A stretch of 64,000 bases of DNA from positions 1 to 64,000 of the forward strand of contig JAYUMV010000239.1 in the NCBI GenBank assembly GCA_043762265.1, in the 5' to 3' direction. The position numbers and the translations under genes are program-made. This DNA is from JANXLO01 sp043762265. Its GTDB lineage: Bacteria > Armatimonadota > Chthonomonadetes > Chthonomonadales > Chthonomonadaceae. The notes under the pieces were generated by a model, which saw only the letters and a program-made list of their open reading frames with translations, was not told the origin of the DNA and did not search any database. Shown piece after piece: positions 26,108 to 33,644 of this stretch. The first letter of the stretch is position 1. Each line of letters starts with the position of its first letter.

Positions 26108-27353
26108 ATGCAAGCTACTCAACACACACACGCCTCAATCCCCCGCTTCCCGCTGAAGCTCTAGCGGAACAAGCCCGCCTCCTCGGCCATGCTGCAAGCG
26201 ATGGCAACATCGAACAGGTGCGCTCTATTCTCAAAACTTGTCCCAATGTCGTGCATTTGCGGGGCGGTATTATGCGAAGCACGCCTTTGCACTTTGCCGC
26301 CGACCGAGGATTCATTGAGATTGCCTTGCTGCTGCTGGAGGCTGCCGCTGATGTCAACGCCAGAGAGGAGGCTAGTGGCACAACACCTCTACATTGGGCC
26401 GCCGTGAGCGGACATCTCGATATGGCAAAACTCCTCATAGCGCATAGAGCCCATATCGAAGCAAGGGATGATTGGCACAACCTGGGGCCATTGGGTTGGG
26501 CAGCGGCTGTTGCCAACACGCCGCAGCTTCCGATAGTAGACTACCTCCTTGAGCAAGGAGCAAAGATGGACATCTTCTCCTCGGTTGCCCTTGGCCGAAA
26601 AGACGATGTGCGTAAACTTGCCAAACGGAGATCTGTCTCACTTCAACAACGAATGAACAAGATCGAAGACGCGCGCCAACCTTTGCATTACGCCGTCCTC
26701 AAAAACCTGCCGGACATGGTAGAGGTGTTGGTCGCCTGCGATATGGACGTCAACAGTAAAACAGCATGGGGCTTGACATCGTTATGCCTGGCCAACAGAA
26801 TTAATGCCACGGTCACGGTGATGATGGAATTGCTGGGTCGCAGTGGAGCCGAGATAGACTTATCGACTCTGGTGGGAACAGGGCAACTGGTGCAAGCATT
26901 GGGATTTCTGGAGCGTAAGGCCTTATTAGGCCCTACGGGAGCATATCACTTGCTGCTCCACTTCACAGCGCGTGAGAACCTGTCTCAAGCGGCAGCATTA
27001 CTCTTGATGAAAGGCGCAGATCCCAACGCTTTCGGCAAGCAAATCGTGGACGAGCTTGTTTGCTCCGTAACTCCATTGCACCGAGCCGCTTCGTATGGAC
27101 AGTGGAAATGGTACGCGTTCTTTTGGAACATGGCGCCGATCCGAATAAGCGAAGCAGAGGCTATTGGGATGTAACGGCTTTGCATGTAGCGGCCTGGCGC
27201 GGTCATGTGGAGGTCGCTCGGCTCCTGCTCGAACATAGCGCCAACCCGCGTCTAAAAGATCGGCACCGTGGCGGTACGGCGCTGGATTGGGCGGAAGCAC
27301 ATGACAACATTACTGTCGTGTCCCTTCTGAAACCTCTCATGCCCGACAAATAA
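26108..27353 (+). pseudogene. Ankyrin-repeat protein gene with two single-base frameshifts
   Basis: The main frame (GTG 26218 to 27174) encodes ankyrin repeats, e.g. STPLHFAADRGFIEIALLLL and TPLHWAAVSGHLDMAKLLI. It collapses after SYGQ near 27102, but the next frame at once restores MVRVLLEHGADPN and two more repeats to the stop at 27353. One missing G would rejoin them. Upstream, ATG 26108 opens another frame that joins the main one perfectly if the C5 run at 26140-26144 had six C. Both lesions are one-base homopolymer contractions. The repaired protein would have about 415 aa. The region looks less GC-rich than its neighbours. It is either a recently broken gene or a sequencing artefact. 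Confidence 0.8.
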
Positions 27354-27432
27354 AAGTTCCGACACACGTCCACAACGGAGGACCTACCGCCCCTAATACA
27401 AGACATCGGTATCGTCATGAGTTGGTGTACGA

Positions 27433-28107
27433 TTACCACATTGATGGGCGCGAGGGAGTGATGGTGGCTACCAACTCTGCCTGGAGCGTATCGCATCGGG
27501 CCATTTCGCGGGCGGCCTCATGGATAGCGGCTACCTCTGCATCCAGGGAGCGACAGAGGCTCTCCTCGGCAGGGGCTGCGGGCGCAGCGATGCGTGCGCT
27601 GTGCAGAGTGAGGCAGGTAGTATCGAGCAGCGCCTCAATGCTGTTGAGCCGCAGGGCGCTGTTCGTCTCGGCACGCTCCAGAGCATCGAGCAGATTCCGG
27701 GAGTGGCGCTTCTGCTTGCCGGAGAGAGCACGCTGAACCTCGGACAGCGGAATGGTGTACTGGTCGATGAACGGATCAGGATCGACTCCGAGGGCGACGG
27801 AACCGCCGGAGGACTGGAGGTTACAGTCCGGCGCGATTCGAAAGACGTAGCGATGCGCCTCTCGATCTTCGCTCTCCAGAAGGGGAACGCCCGGCGTCCA
27901 CTTGAGGTAGCGGTGCCGCTGCGGAATACTCGCCCCTGCGACCCATCGATAGACGGCGTCGAAAACCTCCCCCGTATAGCCGAAACGAAGGACGCCCTCC
28001 AAAACGATCCTGTAGCCGTATGTCTCTCTCTCCACGAGCGGCGGGGTCAGGATCTGTCCGCCGCTCGGGTTCAGCGCAAAAGAGCCAATGATGGTGCTGT
28101 CAGGCAT
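27433..28107 (-). CDS. Hypothetical protein paired with the vWFA lipoprotein
   Basis: 224 aa, no signal peptide. The first 130 residues look beta-rich (SFALNPSGGQILTPPL, GYRIVLEGVLRFGYTGEVFD); the last 90 are helical (SGKQKRHSRNLLDALERAE and a coiled-coil-like tail). I do not recognise the family. It starts 24 nt downstream of the von Willebrand lipoprotein gene on the same strand, so the two are almost certainly co-transcribed and may interact. A long opposite-strand open frame over this gene is a shadow. Confidence 0.72.
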   Translation of the reverse strand: MPDSTIIGSFALNPSGGQILTPPLVERETYGYRIVLEGVLRFGYTGEVFDAVYRWVAGASIPQRHRYLKWTPGVPLLESEDREAHRYVFRIAPDCNLQSSGGSVALGVDPDPFIDQYTIPLSEVQRALSGKQKRHSRNLLDALERAETNSALRLNSIEALLDTTCLTLHSARIAAPAAPAEESLCRSLDAEVAAIHEAAREMARCDTLQAELVATITPSRPSMW

Positions 28108-28131
28108 GTGCTTCTTCCTCTCCTTTCCCGC

Positions 28132-30093
28132 TCACTGGGTCATCCGGTAACCGTTGTAGGTGAGCGACCGGCGCAGGTACGCACCGAACTCACCCTGCGC
28201 CAGTTGCTGATTGGTGTTGAGTTGGGCCAGAACAGCCTTGTAGCTGTTCAGCAGCCGTCCATCCCCGTCCAGATCCTGGTCCTGCCACTCGCGTGCGGCC
28301 ACTCCCAGCACGGTCATGCGCTCATCGACCTTGCGGATCGCCTCCGGTACGCGCCCCTGGGCGATGAGAGTCGCGGCATCCGTAAGCGCCTCGCCGGTCT
28401 GGAACCCGAGCAGGTTTTTCTTGACGTTGCGATGGATGGAATCGATCATGTCCGCGCGGTTCGGAGTGTATTGGATGGCGACCGTGCTTCTGGTTTCGCG
28501 ATTGGCCTTGAAGGCGAGGTCTTTGTACTTCATGAAGACATCCGCAATCCTGCAGGTTCCCTGACCGCGCGGCACGGTAATCTCCAGCATGACGACATGG
28601 CTGTCGCCTCGATAGAAGTCGGGGATCAGCATTTTGATGCCCGGTTCGTCCGGAGTGTGCTGGCGGTTGGACGAAATTCCCAACTCCTCCGCCACCTTGC
28701 GATCGATGTGCTTTTCGTCTGCCTTGACGCGGGCGGTCTGTTGGGCGTCGAGCGTGGAGGAACCGAGTACGCGCACCAGGCCGACGCCATCGGCGAGTTG
28801 GATTCGGAGTCGGATCGCTTTCGCGACGACATGAGTCAGGTCGTCCAACTCCTTCGCAAAGACCTGCCGGGTATCCACGCCATCCCGCAGGAAATGGTAA
28901 CTGCCCTTGCCGTCGCGCGCGATCCCGAGCATGAGATCCTCGTTGAACTCGACGCCGACCCCAATGGCGCTGGTCTGTATGTCCTGATCGGCGCTGACGC
29001 CGCTCACCAGTTGTTGGAACTGCTTCGGATCCTGAATACCTGCGGTCACCTCTCCGTCCGAGAGCAGGATCACCCGGTTGACTCCATCGGCGATCCGGTT
29101 CTTGGCGGCTTCCCGGTAGCCAAGGCTCAGTCCATCGTAGATATTAGTGCCGCCTCCCGGCGCCAGCGCTGCGATCTGTTGCTTGATCCGGGCGCGGTTA
29201 GCGCCGCGCTGCGCGGGGACAAGGATCTGGGCGGTATCGTCGAAGGCGATGAGGGAGAACACATCGTTAGGGCCGAGATGGTCCAGAAGCGAGATCACGG
29301 CCGACTTCACGAAATCGAGCTTATGCTCATCGGCCATGGATCCGCTGCGGTCGATGACCAGGGCGATGTTGAGCGGCGGACGCCGAGGCGTTTCGCCCTT
29401 CATTCCCTGAATCCCGATCTGCAGATAGGTATGATCGCCTTCTTGAATAACCGTTCCGCGCTCCGTATCCACGTTTAGCCCAAGCGCGGTTTGGGTCGGG
29501 ATCGGGAACGTCTGCGCGTAAGTTCGGACAAAGGATTCGAGTTTGACACGCTTGCCATCGACCACTACGCCTGCCTGGATCAGTTTCTCCAGCCGCTCCT
29601 TCTCGCCGTTCCCGCCAAGATAGTTGCTCGCAACGTACATGTTCGGATTGTAAGTTGTCTGTCTGCTGCCGCCGCCCCCTGCAGGCATCACACGCATCGA
29701 CATGGGGATGCCCCCCACCCTTGCCCCACCAGAAAAGTTGCTGCTCGCGGAAGGGTACCCGCTGGACATTCTGCTCTTCCCGAGTGACGGCATATACCGA
29801 AGCTGCATCGTCGCAGAGGCGGCAGCGGCTACTTTAGCGGATGCGTCGTTGGGCACACTTTTTGTAACGTCTGTGGGCATAGCCGCTGCGTCCCGGCTTG
29901 CATAGGGAGGCGTGGTCGGAGTGGCACGGGACACCTTTTGTTCGCCTGCGGTCAGCGCGGCAAGGCTTGCCGGTTGGCTCGACGCAGTTCGGGCAACAGG
30001 ATTTGACCGTTTGTCCGTCGCCGAACATCCTCCTAAAAGCGCCAACGCGCTTCCGAGAGCAAAACGGGCTCCGATGGCAACTCGAACATTCAT
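28132..30093 (-). CDS. von Willebrand factor type A lipoprotein (YfbK-like)
   Basis: 653 aa. Lipobox LLGGC with Cys at residue 23, so membrane-anchored outside the cytoplasm. The vWFA domain starts with the MIDAS motif DRSGSM (about 251) and continues with GGGTN and LSDGEVTAG, the three metal-binding loops. It is followed by a beta-rich region and a C-terminal helical domain typical of YfbK/DUF3520-type proteins. The N-terminal 150 residues are low-complexity (Ser, Ala, Pro, Gly). Such proteins mediate metal-dependent protein contacts. It heads a two-gene unit with the 224-aa hypothetical protein. Its upstream region has direct repeats. Confidence 0.9.
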   Translation of the reverse strand: MNVRVAIGARFALGSALALLGGCSATDKRSNPVARTASSQPASLAALTAGEQKVSRATPTTPPYASRDAAAMPTDVTKSVPNDASAKVAAAASATMQLRYMPSLGKSRMSSGYPSASSNFSGGARVGGIPMSMRVMPAGGGGSRQTTYNPNMYVASNYLGGNGEKERLEKLIQAGVVVDGKRVKLESFVRTYAQTFPIPTQTALGLNVDTERGTVIQEGDHTYLQIGIQGMKGETPRRPPLNIALVIDRSGSMADEHKLDFVKSAVISLLDHLGPNDVFSLIAFDDTAQILVPAQRGANRARIKQQIAALAPGGGTNIYDGLSLGYREAAKNRIADGVNRVILLSDGEVTAGIQDPKQFQQLVSGVSADQDIQTSAIGVGVEFNEDLMLGIARDGKGSYHFLRDGVDTRQVFAKELDDLTHVVAKAIRLRIQLADGVGLVRVLGSSTLDAQQTARVKADEKHIDRKVAEELGISSNRQHTPDEPGIKMLIPDFYRGDSHVVMLEITVPRGQGTCRIADVFMKYKDLAFKANRETRSTVAIQYTPNRADMIDSIHRNVKKNLLGFQTGEALTDAATLIAQGRVPEAIRKVDERMTVLGVAAREWQDQDLDGDGRLLNSYKAVLAQLNTNQQLAQGEFGAYLRRSLTYNGYRMTQ

Positions 30094-30109
30094 AGCGGTT
30101 CTCCTTACA

Positions 30110-30155
30110 GATCGCGATCACGGCAAACGCGATAGAGCGGTCCTTCGCGATAGAG
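30110..30155 (-). promoter_or_regulatory. Direct repeats and palindrome upstream of the vWFA gene
   Basis: On the minus strand CTCTATCGCG occurs twice with an 18-bp period (30155-30146 and 30137-30128). These are followed by the perfect palindrome GATCGCGATC at 30119-30110, just before the ribosome site AAGGAG. This could be a regulator binding region. No -10/-35 pair is convincing. Confidence 0.4.
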
Positions 30156-30319
30156 GCCAGCGGCCATTGAACTGTTAGTTACTAGGGCTCCCCAATAGGT
30201 TCACAGTCATGTCAAACTGATTTCAAATGACGAATTTTCCCTCTGGGAGATCCGACATGCAGACATAAGAGAGAGATAAAGCGTATAAGCGGAGGATTGC
30301 TACCTTGAAGGAGGGGACG

Positions 30320-31288
30320 ATGCAGTATACCAATTTGGGACGGACGGCTTTGAAAGTCAGCCGCCTGTGCTTGGGAACCATGAACTTCGGACCGCAGACG
30401 ACCGAAGAAGACAGCTATGCGATCATGGACAAAGCCCTGGATCTGGGCATTAACTTCTTCGATACCGCCAACGTCTACGGCTGGAAGAAGGGCGAGGGCA
30501 TCACCGAGCAGATCATCGGACGCTGGTTTGCGCAGGGTGGCGGACGCCGGGAGAAAGTCGTGCTCGCGACGAAGGTCTACGGCGATATGGGCGACTGGCC
30601 CAACACCAGTCGGCTCTCCGCGCTGCATATCCGACAGGGCTGTGAGGCCAGCCTGAAGCGCCTCCAGACCGACTATATCGACCTCTATCAGATGCACCAT
30701 GTCTGGCGGGATGCCCCCTGGGATGAGATCTGGCAGGCGCTGGATCTGCTCGTGCAGCAGGGGAAAGTCCTCTACACCGGCTCGTCCAACTTTGCGGGTT
30801 GGCATATCGCGCAGGCCAATGAAGCGGCCAAACGACGCAATACCCTCGGTCTGGTCTCGGAGCAGAGCATCTACCATCTGCTGCGCCGCAACATCGAAAC
30901 CGATGTCCTGCCCGCCTGCGAAGCCTACGGCCTGGGCGTGATTCCGTGGAGCCCGCTTGCCGGGGGACTGCTGGGCGGCGTGCTGGAGAAGGCGGAGAAA
31001 GGTCGCCGCGCTTCGGAAGGCATGCAGAAAGAGATTGAAAAACGACGTCCGCAGATCGAAGCCTGGGAAGCGCTCTGCAAGGAACTCGGCGAGAACCCTG
31101 CCGATGTCGCCCTCGCCTGGATGCTTCAGGACAAACGCATCACCGGACCCATCATCGGACCGCGCACCATCGAGCAGTTGGAAGGCTCTTTGAAAGCGCT
31201 GGAAATCAAACTGGACGAAGAGACCAATACGAAGATCAATGAAATCTTCCCCGGCCACAAGTCCGCCCCCGAGGATTACGCCTGGTAG
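30320..31288 (+). CDS. Aldo/keto reductase
   Basis: 322 aa, normal for the family. NADPH-dependent carbonyl reductase fold. The catalytic tetrad is visible as D and Y in FFDTANVYG, K in LATKVYG and H in YQMHHVW. The C-terminal cofactor motif is GPIIGPRTIEQLEGSL. The start at 30320 has AAGGAGG ideally placed; a TTG 15 nt upstream is inside that site. Physiological substrate unknown. A weak hairpin terminator follows. Confidence 0.94.
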   Translation: MQYTNLGRTALKVSRLCLGTMNFGPQTTEEDSYAIMDKALDLGINFFDTANVYGWKKGEGITEQIIGRWFAQGGGRREKVVLATKVYGDMGDWPNTSRLSALHIRQGCEASLKRLQTDYIDLYQMHHVWRDAPWDEIWQALDLLVQQGKVLYTGSSNFAGWHIAQANEAAKRRNTLGLVSEQSIYHLLRRNIETDVLPACEAYGLGVIPWSPLAGGLLGGVLEKAEKGRRASEGMQKEIEKRRPQIEAWEALCKELGENPADVALAWMLQDKRITGPIIGPRTIEQLEGSLKALEIKLDEETNTKINEIFPGHKSAPEDYAW

Positions 31289-31355
31289 GCCGAACGTTCT
31301 CGGAAGCAGGATCGTTTTCCGTTTTGCAACCCTGACCCCTGATCTGAATTTGCAC

Positions 31356-31401
31356 TCCCTGTCCCTTCGGACGGAGCAAAGAAGGAACGGGGGTTTTGTT
31401 T
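31356..31401 (+). terminator. Probable terminator after the aldo/keto reductase gene
   Basis: CCCTGTCCCTTC pairs imperfectly with GAAGGAACGGGGG across a 12-nt loop and is followed by TTTTGTTT. Confidence 0.6.
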
Positions 31402-32047
31402 GGCTAATGAAGCAGGCAGTACAAGGAACGTGGCAGAAGATTTACTGTGGAGGTGCCGGAGGGTCCGAAGGAGCAAAGGGATCGCGCTTGCATGCATGTT
31501 GGTTTTTGTTGCTGCCTGGTGTCGGGCAGATATTCCGGTTGCTTCGTTGCGGTCCCTGTTTGCTCATGCTCAAATCCTTTTTCATCCTCCGCTGCTCCTG
31601 AAAGAGCATCTGCGCGAAAACCAGGAGTTTCGCGTCCAGCTCCTGACGCCGCCTCAAGGCGCGGCGGAAGTTACGGTAGATCTGAGCCTGAGCGCAGACG
31701 CCAAAGATCATCGCAGTTTTCACGCGGTCTCCAGAGATGGGCGTACCTTTGTGGTGCAGGCATCTCTCCTTCCTGCTCTCAAAGAACAGGCGCCTCTGCA
31801 ATTGACGCTCCGCTCCCACAACAACGAGGTCGTCGGTTTTCTCCCGGATCAATCTATCCGCGTGGGTGGGATCCAGGTGCCGTTAAGCCGCGTCAGCCAG
31901 ATTGAGAACGGTTCATCTCCACAGGTGATCCTCGTCGACCTCTCCGGCAAAATCTCCTTGCAAAGTGGCGAGACCGTTCCCCCAGGTGATCGATGGCAGA
32001 TACTGGCTGGGAGCCTACAAGGACACGAAGGATCCGAACTATCGTAA
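31400..32047 (+). CDS. Small exported protein of unknown function
   Basis: Up to 215 aa. A basic stretch (RCRRVRRSKG) followed by a hydrophobic core (IALACMLVFVAAWCRA) is a signal peptide or anchor. The mature region is probably beta-rich (EFRVQLLTPPQGAAEVTVDL, QAPLQLTLRSHNNEVVGFL). The start is uncertain: TTG 31400 overlaps the tail of the upstream terminator, and ATG 31494 would cut the signal peptide. No family recognised. It is followed closely by a GNAT gene. Confidence 0.6.
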   Translation: MANEAGSTRNVAEDLLWRCRRVRRSKGIALACMLVFVAAWCRADIPVASLRSLFAHAQILFHPPLLLKEHLRENQEFRVQLLTPPQGAAEVTVDLSLSADAKDHRSFHAVSRDGRTFVVQASLLPALKEQAPLQLTLRSHNNEVVGFLPDQSIRVGGIQVPLSRVSQIENGSSPQVILVDLSGKISLQSGETVPPGDRWQILAGSLQGHEGSELS

Positions 32048-32096
32048 TCCTGCCTAGATCGAATGGATAAGACTGCACGAGGAAGGGGCAAGAAGT

Positions 32097-32666
32097 ATGG
32101 GCTTCGCGCGGGCGACAGCAAGGCAGATCGATGCGGTCGAGGAACTGGTGAATCAGTGCCGGGAGGATCTGGCGGCACGGCAGATTTTTCAGTGGGACGC
32201 GAGCTATCCCAACCGAGCTTACTTCGAGGGTGCGTTGGCGGCCGGAAGTCTGTTCGTTCTCACGGACGCAGATCGCGTAACCGGTGTCGTAGTTTTGGAT
32301 GAGGGGCAGGCATCCGAATGGAGCGCGGTGGACTGGCAGGAAACGGAGGGACCGATCCTGGTCGTCCATTCGTTCGCGGTTCTGCTGTCGTCGCAAGGGA
32401 AGGGCTACGGAGCCACCATGATAAGCTGTTGTGAAGCCTTCGCTAGAGATGCGGGCTATAAGAGCATGCGCCTGGACGCTTTCTCGGAAAACGAATCGGC
32501 GTTGCGCTTCTATGAACGAAACGGGTATAGCTTTCAAGGGGAGATCGAACTCGCCTTCAAACCAGCGGGGCATCAACGCTACTACTGTTACGAGAAGCGC
32601 CTTATCGATTCTACAGAACAACCGACGTTCGGTCGCCCGATTGAGACGCCCCACCCCAAATCGTAA
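32097..32666 (+). CDS. GNAT family N-acetyltransferase
   Basis: 189 aa. The acetyl-CoA binding region is SSQGKGYGATMISCCEAFARD (motif A, slightly divergent) followed by MRLDAFSENESALRFYERNGY (motif B), both standard for GNAT enzymes. The N-terminus (ARATARQIDAVEELVNQCRED) matches the first helix. GGAAGGGG precedes the ATG. Substrate unknown. Confidence 0.9.
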   Translation: MGFARATARQIDAVEELVNQCREDLAARQIFQWDASYPNRAYFEGALAAGSLFVLTDADRVTGVVVLDEGQASEWSAVDWQETEGPILVVHSFAVLLSSQGKGYGATMISCCEAFARDAGYKSMRLDAFSENESALRFYERNGYSFQGEIELAFKPAGHQRYYCYEKRLIDSTEQPTFGRPIETPHPKS

Positions 32667-32884
32667 ACGAGAGACGGCGCTGGGCGGTCAGAAGACGCGA
32701 ACGATGATGACAGACACTTTGACCTGGACCTCCCCCTTCGGATGGATCGTCAACCTGGCAGACATCCTGTTTTTGAAAGCCCACATGCGGCGATTTCTGA
32801 ACGAGCGTGATTCCAACCTGAAACAGATCGCAGAATCAGCGAATGGGTGAGGTGTCGTGACTTGCAAGAGTGGGAAAGCCAGAC

Positions 32885-32919
32885 ATAGAAAAGCCGCTCG
32901 GTCCATTGAACTGAGCGGC
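32885..32919 (-). terminator. Terminator of the small lipoprotein gene
   Basis: On the minus strand GCCGCTC pairs with GAGCGGC, with partial inner pairing, and is followed by TTTTC. It lies about 45 nt beyond the stop at 32963. Confidence 0.75.
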
Positions 32920-32962
32920 CGATGAGCGGCCTTTTGCTGCCGCTGCTGCGAGAGTGACAAGA

Positions 32963-33508
32963 TCAGGTAGTCCCCTTGGTCAGCGTGATCGTGCCGGAAT
33001 TGGTGGTGCCGTCGGTGTTGTGAACGATAACGTTCAGCGTCACGCTCTGGGAGGTGGATGGTCCTCCGTAGTTGATGCTGCTGACGGTGGGAGAGATGTT
33101 GGTGATGAGGCCGGTAAACAGGCCCGATTTGGCGATGGTGAGATTGGCCACAGTCGCCGTGCCGGAGGGGCCGGTAACGGTGATCGCATCGTTGTTGTAA
33201 GAGCCTGTCAGGGCTGTCTGGGAGCCCGCGAAGCCGAACTGATTGCCGCTGAGGGCGATGGTTATGGTCGCCGCCTTCGTCGTGGGGTTCAGGGTGATGT
33301 TCATCGTAGAGGTGCCGCTGGTGCCGTCGACGTCGTGCCATTGGCCGCTCCAGGTACCGGCGTAGGCCGTGGCAAAGCTGGTGGTGTTCACGGTCCCGTT
33401 GCCACTGCCTCCACAGCCTGTAAGCAAGGATGCTGCGACGACGGCCAGGCAGGCGAACAGAGTAAATGCCATGCGTTGGGACGATCCTGGAAAATTGAGG
33501 TGTTTCAT
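32963..33508 (-). CDS. Small beta-rich lipoprotein
   Basis: 181 aa. Lipobox LLTGC after a hydrophobic core (about residues 14-32). The mature protein is composed almost entirely of Thr, Ser, Gly, Asn and Ala with alternating strand pattern (GTWSGQWHDVDGTSGTSTM, GSYNNDAITVTGPSGTATV), as in small beta-sandwich or barrel lipoproteins. No catalytic motif. A consensus AAGGAG precedes the ATG. It lies downstream of a BTAD regulator on the same strand. Its promoter has two perfect SARP-type repeats. It is probably the regulated target (inference). Confidence 0.82.
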   Translation of the reverse strand: MKHLNFPGSSQRMAFTLFACLAVVAASLLTGCGGSGNGTVNTTSFATAYAGTWSGQWHDVDGTSGTSTMNITLNPTTKAATITIALSGNQFGFAGSQTALTGSYNNDAITVTGPSGTATVANLTIAKSGLFTGLITNISPTVSSINYGGPSTSQSVTLNVIVHNTDGTTNSGTITLTKGTT

Positions 33509-33575
33509 AGTCTGGTGTCTCCTTAACGAGGGCGTAAGCGGTGCCTACGGCCCGGTTTAGTATTGGCTCCATCAG

Positions 33576-33609
33576 ACTCTACAGCACGCCCATTACAACA
33601 TCATTACAA
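33576..33609 (-). promoter_or_regulatory. SARP-type promoter: two TTGTAATG direct repeats plus -10
   Basis: On the minus strand TTGTAATG occurs at 33609-33602 and 33598-33591, an 11-bp period, followed by 9 nt and TAGAGT at 33581-33576. The geometry (8-mer, 3 nt, 8-mer, 9 nt, -10) is identical to that at 9010-9043 although the repeat sequence differs. No -35 element at 16-18 nt. The lipoprotein gene starts about 60 nt after the predicted transcription start. Confidence 0.68.
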
Positions 33610-33644
33610 AGGAAACCCCGACTATCTCGGCTGCTCTTTCAAAC

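Noticed and set aside
27520..29478. 652-aa open frame on the plus strand
   Set aside because: Antisense to the vWFA gene, whose MIDAS motifs and lipobox show the true frame.
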